NCBI GenBank assembly: GCA_964523975.1
Contig: CAZGBM010000006.1
Coordinates: 1-46,028 of the forward strand
DNA from: JAFGHJ01 sp964523975
GTDB taxonomy: Bacteria > Hydrothermota > UBA3072
Direction of reading: 5' to 3'
DNA length: 46,028 nt
This document shows positions 16,224-23,696 of this stretch, one piece after another. Made by a program: the position numbers and the translations under genes. The notes under the pieces are model-generated. The model was not told the origin of the DNA, did not search any database, and saw only the letters and a list, made by a program, of their open reading frames with translations. How positions within the stretch are numbered: position 1 is the stretch's first letter; every line of letters starts with the position of its first letter.

Positions 16224-16377
16224 AGAAAAAACCAGAAAACAGCAAAATCGAGACAAAAATTGAAAACTGATAATTTAAATAATAAAGATATTGCGAAATT
16301 TTAACTTATTGTTATATTATAGTTATAGTGAAAAAAGCAAAATTGAGGTTGAAAAAAAATAAAAGAAGGGAAAAACT

Positions 16378-16989
16378 TTGAAACAGACGGAAAAGATAGG
16401 TAAGAAATTAAGAAAATTTCGAAAAAATAAGGGCTGGACTCTTAAAATTATGGGTGGGAAACTTGGGCTGCACTGGACCACAATCCAGGCTTGGGAAAAA
16501 GGCAAATATAGTATTCCATCCACTAAAGTCGACAGGGTTTGCAAAGTTCTCGGAATATTTCCAAGTCTTTTGTTCGAAGAAAAACCGGACAAAATATTCT
16601 ATCCTTATATAGAAGGCATTTTACCTGATTTGGCAGTTCTTGCTCCTGAAAATATTAGCAAAAATATAAACATAAAAGAAATCCTGCCGACCGGTGCCGA
16701 TTATGCTCTTATAAGGGTTGAAAGCGATAGCATGAAAAATTCGGGTATATTAAAAGGTGACTGGGTTGTAGTTGACACTTCTATTGCCGATTTCCACATA
16801 AAAAACATTTATGCTGTAGCAATCTTTCATGATAGAGAAAACAAAGGGGAGTTAAGCCTCAAGAAAATAGAAAAGGTGGGAAGTACCATTATATTGATAC
16901 CCTCAAATGTCGAATACGATATTCAGGTCTACCATAAATCAGAAGTTGAAGTGGTGGGGAAAGTTATTAGGGTTTTAAGAATTTTATAA
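16378..16989 (+). CDS. XRE helix-turn-helix repressor with S24 peptidase domain
   Basis: A 203-residue CI/LexA-like regulator. Residues 5-65 form an XRE helix-turn-helix (MGGKLGLHWTTIQAWEKG). Residues ~105-200 form a LexA-type S24 domain with the nucleophile Ser118 in RVESDSMK, followed by GILKGDWVVVD, and a lysine pair Lys162/Lys163 in SLKKIEK, one of which should be the general base. An Ala-Gly cleavage site is not obvious in the linker, so self-cleavage is uncertain. The start is a TTG at 16378 with AAGGGA upstream. It is monocistronic. With lexA truncated nearby, it could be the local stress or phage-type repressor. Confidence 0.85.
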   Translation: MKQTEKIGKKLRKFRKNKGWTLKIMGGKLGLHWTTIQAWEKGKYSIPSTKVDRVCKVLGIFPSLLFEEKPDKIFYPYIEGILPDLAVLAPENISKNINIKEILPTGADYALIRVESDSMKNSGILKGDWVVVDTSIADFHIKNIYAVAIFHDRENKGELSLKKIEKVGSTIILIPSNVEYDIQVYHKSEVEVVGKVIRVLRIL

Positions 16990-17237
16990 GAATCTAATTT
17001 TTTCGCTGTATATCTCCTCATTGATCTCTTCTCAAATTGTCGCTTTGCTCCCTGGTTGTAAAAGTAAATCAACATTCTTAATATCGTTACGGCTACTAAA
17101 TATCCTGAACATCCAACGCCATCTACAGATTGGGCTTTCCTATGAATTTATAGCTTACCAACTCTTGTAAAATACTCTATATTTAATTATAATTTAAAAA
17201 ATTTTTCGAATAAAAGACAAATAAAGGATTATTATTT

Positions 17238-17783
17238 ATGGAAGACGTGCTTTTGATAGAGAAATGTAAAAATGGCGATATGGAAGCTTATGAATTGCTG
17301 GTCAAAAAATATATGAAGAAAGCTTATAATGTTGCGCTTTTTTATACAAAAAATCCGACTGACGCATGGGATATTTCTCAACAGGGATTTGTGAACGCCT
17401 GGAAGGGAATGAAAAGATTCGACACCAGGAGTCCTTTCTTTCCATGGTTGTACGCTATAATCAAAAATGAGGCTTTAAGCCGATACAAGAGAGAAAAGAA
17501 AGAAGAAGAAAAAAGAGAAGAAGGGTTGCCTCTTAAAACCATAATTTCTCCGGAAGAGTATTTGGAAAAGGAAGAAAGAATAAGAACATTAAAAGAATCT
17601 CTTTCAAAGTTGGATAAAGAAAAAAAGGAAATTATATATCTTCGTCATTATGCTGATATGAGCTATAAAGAAATATCGGAAGTTTTGGGCCTACCTGAAG
17701 GAACAATAATGTCCAGACTTTACTATGCAAGAAAAGCATTATTTAAGGAGTACAAAAAGAATGAGCAGGGAAGAAGAACTTAA
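17238..17783 (+). CDS. ECF (sigma-70 family group 4) sigma factor
   Basis: A 181-residue extracytoplasmic-function sigma factor that directs RNA polymerase to stress or envelope promoters. Region 2 (about 10-80) has DAWDISQQGFVNAWKGM and SPFFPWLYAIIKNEALSRYK. Region 4 (about 115-170) has LDKEKKEIIYLRHYADMSY, KEISEVLGLPEGTIMSRLYY and ARKAL. AAAGGA lies before the ATG. It overlaps the next gene, a membrane anti-sigma candidate, by 23 bases, the usual arrangement of a sigma/anti-sigma pair. The 248 bases upstream hold no clear promoter. Confidence 0.93.
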   Translation: MEDVLLIEKCKNGDMEAYELLVKKYMKKAYNVALFYTKNPTDAWDISQQGFVNAWKGMKRFDTRSPFFPWLYAIIKNEALSRYKREKKEEEKREEGLPLKTIISPEEYLEKEERIRTLKESLSKLDKEKKEIIYLRHYADMSYKEISEVLGLPEGTIMSRLYYARKALFKEYKKNEQGRRT

Positions 17784-18201
17784 AAGTAAATATTTTGACA
17801 AAAATTTATCCGAAGAAGAAAAGAAAGAACTTAAAGAATTGGCTTCGAAGGATAAAAAAACGTGGGACGAATTAAAAGAGATGGATAACTTAAAGGAGGT
17901 GATTGATATGCTCGAACCGGTTAACCCCGACAGAGAGTGGGAAGAGTACTGGAGTTCACTTTACAATAAATTGGAGAGGGGTATCGGGTGGATTATATTT
18001 TCAATCGGAGCCATCCTGACCCTTACTTTTTTGGGATTCCAGTTTATAAAAAACTTAATTCGCGATTCCCAAATAGCTCTTTACGCCAAATGCGGCTTCA
18101 TAGCATTGTTAATTGGGTTTATAATTCTTTTTGTGTCGGTTGCAAGAGAAAGACTAACTCTAATGAAATCCGATAAATATTCTAAGGAGGTTAAAAGATG
18201 A
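17761..18201 (+). CDS. Probable membrane anti-sigma factor
   Basis: A 146-residue protein with a charged cytosolic N-terminus (about 1-70, rich in Glu and Lys: SREEELKSKYFDKNLSEEEK) and two membrane segments (about 77-99 and 106-128). It lies directly behind the ECF sigma gene. The N-terminal half is short and helical, like an anti-sigma domain, but the zinc-binding HxxxCxxC motif is absent. The ATG at 17761 is chosen because it matches normal overlap spacing; a longer reading from 17725 would add residues translated from inside the sigma gene. The role is inferred from context. Confidence 0.65.
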   Translation: MSREEELKSKYFDKNLSEEEKKELKELASKDKKTWDELKEMDNLKEVIDMLEPVNPDREWEEYWSSLYNKLERGIGWIIFSIGAILTLTFLGFQFIKNLIRDSQIALYAKCGFIALLIGFIILFVSVARERLTLMKSDKYSKEVKR

Positions 18202-18524
18202 TAATATCTACTATCGAACATATCCCCGGAAGAGAGATAAAAGAAGTTCTTGGTCTTGTGAGAGGAAATACAATTCGTGCCAGACACCTGGGAAAAGATA
18301 TTATGGCTTTGCTTAAAAATATCGTTGGCGGAGAAATTACCGACTATACAAAATTGCTTTCCGAATCGAGAGAACAGGCTATAGACAGGATGATAGAAAA
18401 CGCAACGGCTCTTGGAGCCGATGCCATAATCGGGGTTCGTTTTACAACTTCCTCCGTTATGCAAGCAGCCGCCGAACTCCTTGCCTACGGGACCGCAGTG
18501 AGACTAAGAGACAAAGGGGAATAA
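18198..18524 (+). CDS. YbjQ/UPF0145 family protein
   Basis: A 108-residue protein of the YbjQ family, small homo-oligomeric beta/alpha proteins annotated as putative heavy-metal-binding. Typical blocks are ISTIEHIPGREIKEVLGLVR, GNTIRARHLGKD, DYTKLLSESREQAIDRM, and ENATALGADAIIGVRF. The ATGA overlap with the anti-sigma gene (18198-18201) and an AAGGAGG before the ATG place it in the sigma operon. It is therefore probably a target or partner of that envelope-stress response. Confidence 0.88.
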   Translation: MIISTIEHIPGREIKEVLGLVRGNTIRARHLGKDIMALLKNIVGGEITDYTKLLSESREQAIDRMIENATALGADAIIGVRFTTSSVMQAAAELLAYGTAVRLRDKGE

Positions 18525-18589
18525 AAAGAAACCGGAAGCCGTAATCCCACCACTACACCTGATGATTGGATGCAGATACTTTTACCTGT

Positions 18590-18870
18590 AAAACAGTAAA
18601 ATAGTTTTTCCTATTTACCAATTTTTCAATTTTTCTATGTTAGGTCCGTGTTAATCCGGCTAATTTAGAGGTAGGGGGGAGGTGTTTCAAACAAACAAAA
18701 TAAAGGGGGGTGGTGAGGCTCTGTGTTCTCTGCCTGCCCCGTAGGGAAGAATGACCGTATTGGGGTGTCTCTGCGGTAAAGTAAATTTTTGAATTTTGAT
18801 TTGTAATTTTACATTTTGATATTTGATTTTTGCATTTTAGCGGCTTTGCCGCACTATGTTCTCTGTGGTA
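18590..18870. repeat. Dispersed intergenic repeat, copy R5
   Basis: Within the 438-base gap 18525-18962. The left half has GTCCGTGTTAATCCGGCTAA (18645-18664) and a G-rich stretch. The right half is the standard arm, TTTTTGAATTTTGATTTG then ACATTTTGATATTTGATTTT, closing with the hairpin GCGGCTTTGCCGC (18840-18852). No gene is seen. Confidence 0.75.
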
Positions 18871-18909
18871 AAAATTTTTGAGGAAAGTGTGGAATTTGAG
18901 TTTATTCTC

Positions 18910-18938
18910 TTGACTATTTCTGCAATCATTTTTATTTT
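18910..18938 (+). promoter_or_regulatory. Promoter of the membrane GGDEF gene
   Basis: TTGACT (18910-18915), a 17-base spacer and TATTTT (18933-18938), 24 bases before the ATG at 18963. It lies just beyond repeat R5. Confidence 0.5.
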
Positions 18939-18962
18939 GTCTTAGAAAAGAGATATTAGCTG

Positions 18963-20243
18963 ATGCATAAGAAAACCGATAAGGAACTTTACGATATAGC
19001 TGCTATGGAAGGATACAAATATGAAGGCAATTGGGGAATTGTAGTCTTTGTTTTGGGAGTGATTTTATTATGGGGTGGATATTGGCTTTGTGGTTTCCTT
19101 CCGCAAAAACTGAATCCTTTTACAATAAAAAAACTGTTTTCGTATATTGGTATTCTTACCGGAGCAGGCGCCCTCTCTGTCGGATATTTTTCTTACCCCA
19201 GAATTCACAATCTGAAAGTTTTTCTTGCGGGGCATCTCACTGGTTTATCCGCTCTGGCTTTTTCTCTTTTTAGTAATCCAGGCATTTTTTCGTTGCCGGC
19301 ATCTCCCAGCTTTATCCCGGGAATTTATCTATTTATGCTTATTGGAATTCTTACAAGCACATTGCTACCAACTTTTTTAAAGTACAGATGGACAAAGCGA
19401 ATTACCATAGCCGTACTCCTTCTTGGAATATTTGCTTTTTACTTTTTCTGGAAAGCTCCATCTAAAATTTTATCTCTGGAAGCTCTCCGCAAAAACGAAC
19501 TCAATTTATGGCTAACGCTAACACCCGGAGTATTGACATTTCTGACTTTATTTTTCTCCGTATTCATTTTAAAACGTCAATTCTTTTTGGGAGGAGTGTT
19601 GGGTGGTATGGCGTTATTTTTTGGAGGAGGCTGGTACCTCGGTAACGCAAGAGTCAATACTTCTATTTTTGACTCTTACGTCTTTGCCGCGGCTCCGCTT
19701 TTTCTCGTAATCGGAGTCTTCGTACACTGGCTGGCAAGGATGGAACATAGGGCTTCCTACGACCCTTTGCTAAGGATTTATAACCGCAGTCACTGCGAGC
19801 GTATTCTCGAAGAACAAACAAAGGTCGACACCGATCCGCCTTTCGGAGTCGCCATCGTGGATATCGACCGATTCAAAAACATCAACGATAAATATGGTCA
19901 CCGCGCCGGAGACGAAGTATTGATACAGTTAGTCCGGATACTGACAAACGAGATAGTCCCCGATGGAATCATTTGCCGTTACGGCGGAGAAGAGTTTGTT
20001 GTTTTCTTCCCTCGGCAGAGTACCACAAAAGTCAAGATGATTATGGAAATAGCTCGCAAAGCAGTCCGCAAAGCCTCTATTCGTTTCGAAGAAAAAAGAA
20101 TAAAGATTACCATATCTGTTGGGATTTCTCATCGCCAAAATTCCGCTCAGCCTTTACACAGGGTTTTCAGAGCAGCTGATAAAGCCTTATACAGAGCAAA
20201 GAAAGAAGGTCGAAATCAGGTTAGATTTTGCAAAACCGAATAA
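18963..20243 (+). CDS. Membrane-bound GGDEF diguanylate cyclase
   Basis: A 426-residue protein with an N-terminal sensor region of about nine membrane segments (about 25-260) and a C-terminal GGDEF domain (about 265-425). The active-site loop is RYGGEEF near residue 340, the form found in active enzymes that make c-di-GMP. FGVAIVDIDRFKNINDKYGH supplies the metal-binding aspartate. The position five residues upstream of the loop lacks the RxxD inhibitory site, so product inhibition is not expected. The input domain is not a recognised MASE type. Monocistronic, with its own promoter; it converges with the apgM unit. Confidence 0.88.
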   Translation: MHKKTDKELYDIAAMEGYKYEGNWGIVVFVLGVILLWGGYWLCGFLPQKLNPFTIKKLFSYIGILTGAGALSVGYFSYPRIHNLKVFLAGHLTGLSALAFSLFSNPGIFSLPASPSFIPGIYLFMLIGILTSTLLPTFLKYRWTKRITIAVLLLGIFAFYFFWKAPSKILSLEALRKNELNLWLTLTPGVLTFLTLFFSVFILKRQFFLGGVLGGMALFFGGGWYLGNARVNTSIFDSYVFAAAPLFLVIGVFVHWLARMEHRASYDPLLRIYNRSHCERILEEQTKVDTDPPFGVAIVDIDRFKNINDKYGHRAGDEVLIQLVRILTNEIVPDGIICRYGGEEFVVFFPRQSTTKVKMIMEIARKAVRKASIRFEEKRIKITISVGISHRQNSAQPLHRVFRAADKALYRAKKEGRNQVRFCKTE

Positions 20244-20366
20244 AAATTAGATTACAGAGGCGAACTCCACATTTTCTTATTTGTTGTCTTTTGTAAATTT
20301 TAATCCTATAAATTATTTATTAGTATCTCTTCTGAAGAAATATAATTACTTTTTTACCACGATCTC

Positions 20367-21581
20367 TTACGCCCCAAACTTATCCAATCTTTCCGCATGA
20401 GCGAGGAGAAGCGATGTCAGGTAAAGAGAAGGAATGCGACCTAAATTTCCCTTTGCGCATTCACTCTCCCCAAATCCCGATACTCCGCTTATTCGTGTCC
20501 ACTTGGAAACAATTAAAAGCGGAACAGGATGCCAGGAATGTGATTTATATGTTGCGGGTGTAGAATGATCTCCGGTAACGGCAAGAACATCGGGAGCAAG
20601 TTTCATGATTTCCGGGATATAACGATCTGTCTCTTCGATTCTCTTGACCTTTTCATCGAAATTCCCATCTTCTCCGTAAGAATCCACCTTTTTAATATGA
20701 ATATAAAAATAATCGTAATCCTTGTATGATTTTTTTAATACTGAAAATTCCTCTTCAACACAAGTCGGTGTTCTATCAACATCCATTCCTATCAATTGAG
20801 TTAAGCCTCTATACATAGGATAATCAGCAATCGATTTCGCTTTGACTTTATAAATTTCAGGGAATTGAGGCAAATCAGGATAGCCGGAAATTCCACGAAG
20901 AACAGCCGCATTAGGTTTCTCGTCTATGCTACGAAGAGCTTCAATTATTAGATCTGTAAGTTTATTAATTGTGTCCGCAGTCCTTTCCGCGGATTTCTTG
21001 TCCGATGTGGGAATGGATTTAAGTATTTTTTCTCCCACCTTCTGAGGGTCGGTATCAGTCACTTCATCACAGATATCTTTTCCTCTCAACCTAACCACAA
21101 AACGATGTTCCTTGCCGCTTGTAAAAGAAATTTCTACTCCCTCAATCGTTGAAATCTCTTTATTTAAATGTTTGACTATTCTTTTGTTAACTTCTGTATC
21201 TATTCTTCCCGCTCTTCTGTCTTTGACGACACCCTTCTCGATTATACAAAAATTGCCTCTTGCAGTCAGATCCCCCTTTTTTACTTCTACATCCACGCCC
21301 AGAGCTTCAAGTATACCTCTGCCTATTTGATATTTTACCGGATCGTATCCGAAAAGAGCAAGATGTGCGGGACCGCTCCCGGGAGTTATTCCGGGAAAAA
21401 CAGGGTCGATTAAACCACACTCGTTTTTAGAGGCAAGGCGATCCAAATTTTCCGTTCTCGCAACCTCAAGAGCAGTTTTTCCTTTATAAGGTAAACCTCC
21501 AAGCCCATCCATAACAAGCAAAACAATTTTCTTATCGTTTTTCTTTACAAGATCCTTAAGAATCGAAATCGAATCGTACAT
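20367..21581 (-). CDS. apgM: 2,3-bisphosphoglycerate-independent phosphoglycerate mutase, archaeal type (ApgM)
   Basis: A 404-residue alkaline-phosphatase-superfamily enzyme interconverting 3- and 2-phosphoglycerate in glycolysis/gluconeogenesis. Metal and nucleophile blocks are VLLVMDGLGGLPY, FPGITPGSGPAHLALFGYDP, PTCVEEEFSVLK, DSYGEDGN and VTGDHSTPATYKSHSWHPVP. The size and the IGRGILEALGV block mark the ApgM (archaeal and thermophile) form rather than the ~510-residue bacterial GpmI. The ATG at 21581 has GGGAGG upstream; a longer reading from 21638 would begin inside the preceding gene. It is the last gene of an arsR-radical SAM-apgM unit. Confidence 0.92.
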   Translation of the reverse strand: MYDSISILKDLVKKNDKKIVLLVMDGLGGLPYKGKTALEVARTENLDRLASKNECGLIDPVFPGITPGSGPAHLALFGYDPVKYQIGRGILEALGVDVEVKKGDLTARGNFCIIEKGVVKDRRAGRIDTEVNKRIVKHLNKEISTIEGVEISFTSGKEHRFVVRLRGKDICDEVTDTDPQKVGEKILKSIPTSDKKSAERTADTINKLTDLIIEALRSIDEKPNAAVLRGISGYPDLPQFPEIYKVKAKSIADYPMYRGLTQLIGMDVDRTPTCVEEEFSVLKKSYKDYDYFYIHIKKVDSYGEDGNFDEKVKRIEETDRYIPEIMKLAPDVLAVTGDHSTPATYKSHSWHPVPLLIVSKWTRISGVSGFGESECAKGNLGRIPSLYLTSLLLAHAERLDKFGA

Positions 21582-21607
21582 TAAACCTCCCGAAAAAAAA
21601 CAGCAAT

Positions 21608-23044
21608 TTATCCCGAACCAAGATAATGGTCCTTCCATACAGGGTCTGTCAGCTCTTTCATCTCTTTATCATACCTGATCAAACCTTCGTTAAATCCCTT
21701 ATCTTTTAAAGCAACGGCCGCATCTTCATCTGCAGGATTAACATTATGTTTTCTGGCAACTTCGAGAAATTTACCGTGATGATCTCTTATGAAACACGGC
21801 ATAATCCAATTGTCATGCTCCTGTGGCGGTTTTTTATATCCATAATCAAACTGCCACTGCCTTATATCTTTGAAAAACCCTGAATGTATTATATCGTTCA
21901 AACTTCGCCCTTTCTTGAACGCCTCATTCACATTATCCACGGTATAAGGAACAAAAACACAGGGCATGACATTTCCGTTCCAGTCAATATAAAAATACCC
22001 CCCTGGTCTTGCTCCCGCAATACATCCATCAGAAGCAGTTGCGGTACTCCAGAAATCAGCCACAAAAGTATCTTCCTTCCGCAGCAGCTGCCATTCCCAC
22101 TCATACAATCTTGCTCTCTGCTTTGGAGTTGGCATCAACTCAAGAGTAAATTTACGTCCTATTGGCATATACTGGAATATCCAGCCGTACATCGAACCCT
22201 TTTCCTTAAAGAAAAAATTCCTGAACTCATCGGAAGTTATCACATCAATATTGTGGCGAGTAACGGTTATTGATAAACCAAAGGGAACACCTGCCTTCTT
22301 TAGATTATCCATAGCTCCCAGTATCTTCTCAAATATTCCCTTTCCTCTTCTATCGTCTGTCTCTTTTTTCAAACCCTCAACAGATATGGCTGGAGTAACA
22401 TTTCCTAATTTTGCCATTCGCTTTGCCATCTCTTCCGAAATTAAAATGCCGTTTGTGTACATAAGAAAGTAACAATCATCATATTTTTCATAAAGGTCAA
22501 GAATCGTATTGTTATCATCTTTGTAGAGAAGAGGTTCTCCTCCCGAAATAACAAAGAAATTCATTCCCCAGAGGTCTCTTGCCTGGTCAATGATCTTAGT
22601 TAGTACACTCCAGCTTAATTTCTCTTTAAATTCAGCGCCTGAAGCCGCATAGCATCCCTTACACCGCAAGTTACATCTCTTCGCCGGGCTTATAGTCATG
22701 AATACAGGGGGGCGCTCAGAATACTCTTTAATATAATCCAGCCTCTTGTAAAAACCTCCAAAAAAAACATTTCCCAGAAAAACACGTAGAAGCCCATCCA
22801 TAGCTTCTCGCGATAAATTCCCTTTCTCTATAGTCCTCTCTATACTTCTAAAAATCGATCTTCCCATATAATACTTGTCTTCTTGAACTTTCGATGGTCT
22901 ATTATCAGGATTTTCTTTTATTAAATCTTTATATATTCTCTTTTCCATACTCCGGATCAGCAGACGTCTTAACCCTTTTCTATTTATCGCAAAGTTGGTA
23001 GTCGATGAAATCGCTTTGAAGCTTGCTTTTTTTACTAAATTCAT
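21608..23044 (-). CDS. Radical SAM protein with C-terminal cysteine-containing region
   Basis: A 478-residue radical SAM enzyme. The [4Fe-4S] site is AKRCNLRCKGCYAAS (about residues 124-138), followed by the GGEP motif in FVISGGEPLLY. The C-terminal part has further cysteines (DGCIAGARPGG, MPCVFVPYT, IMPCFIRDHHG), resembling the SPASM/auxiliary-cluster region of peptide- or protein-modifying members. The N-terminal ~100 residues are helical and unassigned. GGGAGG precedes the ATG. It sits between an ArsR regulator and apgM with gaps of 39 and 26 bases. The substrate is unknown; no small precursor peptide gene is visible beside it. Confidence 0.82.
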   Translation of the reverse strand: MNLVKKASFKAISSTTNFAINRKGLRRLLIRSMEKRIYKDLIKENPDNRPSKVQEDKYYMGRSIFRSIERTIEKGNLSREAMDGLLRVFLGNVFFGGFYKRLDYIKEYSERPPVFMTISPAKRCNLRCKGCYAASGAEFKEKLSWSVLTKIIDQARDLWGMNFFVISGGEPLLYKDDNNTILDLYEKYDDCYFLMYTNGILISEEMAKRMAKLGNVTPAISVEGLKKETDDRRGKGIFEKILGAMDNLKKAGVPFGLSITVTRHNIDVITSDEFRNFFFKEKGSMYGWIFQYMPIGRKFTLELMPTPKQRARLYEWEWQLLRKEDTFVADFWSTATASDGCIAGARPGGYFYIDWNGNVMPCVFVPYTVDNVNEAFKKGRSLNDIIHSGFFKDIRQWQFDYGYKKPPQEHDNWIMPCFIRDHHGKFLEVARKHNVNPADEDAAVALKDKGFNEGLIRYDKEMKELTDPVWKDHYLGSG

Positions 23045-23083
23045 AGTTACCTCCCTGCAAAATAATTTATGCCATAAGAGGCA

Positions 23084-23347
23084 CTAAAGATCTAACTCCA
23101 AACCAAAGTCTTCAATAAAACTCTTTAGCAAACTCTTGTTCACCTGGTAAAAAACCCATCTTTTATACTGTCTTTTCAAAACCAGCCCCGCTCCTTCAAG
23201 CCTCTTAAGATGATGAGAAACCGTAGGCTGGGAAAGCTTTAAAGATTCTACAATCTTCGTGACATTTTGCTCTCCTTGCTTAAGGAGTTTCAGTATTCTC
23301 AAGCGCGTCGTATCCGCCAACAAATACAGAATGTCATTTATTTCCAT
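23084..23347 (-). CDS. ArsR-family transcriptional regulator without cysteines
   Basis: An 87-residue winged-helix repressor. The recognition helix and wing read SLKLSQPTVSHHLKRLEGAG, then LVLKRQYKRWVFYQVN. Classic ArsR/SmtB metal sensors use cysteines in helix 3; this protein has none, so it probably senses something other than arsenic or cadmium. It has a strong AAAGGAGG before the ATG. A 10-bp perfect dyad just upstream (23377-23402) is a likely autoregulatory operator. It heads the unit with the radical SAM and apgM genes. Confidence 0.88.
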   Translation of the reverse strand: MEINDILYLLADTTRLRILKLLKQGEQNVTKIVESLKLSQPTVSHHLKRLEGAGLVLKRQYKRWVFYQVNKSLLKSFIEDFGLELDL

Positions 23348-23376
23348 CTATCCTCCTTTATTACTAATTTTAATCC

Positions 23377-23402
23377 GACATATAGATGAATGTCTATATG
23401 TC
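23377..23402. promoter_or_regulatory. Palindromic operator upstream of arsR
   Basis: GACATATAGA (23377-23386) and TCTATATGTC (23393-23402) form a perfect 10-bp dyad with a 6-base spacer, 30 bases upstream of the ATG. Spacing and size match known ArsR-family operators. Confidence 0.7.
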
Positions 23403-23440
23403 CTGATTCTCAATATAACAATTTTCATCAATATGTCAAG

Positions 23441-23676
23441 GGACTGTTGCAAAGTTTTGATTTTTGCAAAATGCTATTAGTGATTCGTAAAGTTCCGGCT
23501 TATTGCTGGTTAGAAAAAGAATATATGGAAGAGAAATTCAAACGGGTAGTAGAAGTGACTTCGTAAACTAATAGGGATAGATGAGATATCAATTTGCAAA
23601 GGGTCATAGTTACAAAATAGCAGTAAGTGATTTAGTTGTGAAAAGATTGCAAAAATCAAAGACTTTTGGCACAGCC
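23441..23676. mobile_element. Non-autonomous IS-derived element (MITE-like)
   Basis: A 236-base element with imperfect terminal repeats. The left end starts GGACTGTTGCAAAGT and the right end, reverse-complemented, starts GGCTGTGCCAAAAGT. Both run into an identical TTTGATTTTTGCAA inner segment (23456-23469 and 23647-23660). The ends resemble insertion-sequence termini. No transposase ORF remains and no target duplication is obvious. It lies between the arsR unit and the 3' end of the pyrimidine operon, in an otherwise empty gap. Confidence 0.6.
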
Positions 23677-23696
23677 TCGTCGGAGAGCCGAAAGCA

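Noticed and set aside
16990..17237. Possible transposase remnant on the minus strand (frame reading LIYFYNQG...)
   Set aside because: Only a few residues resemble an IS3-type C-terminus; no terminal repeats and no longer frame.
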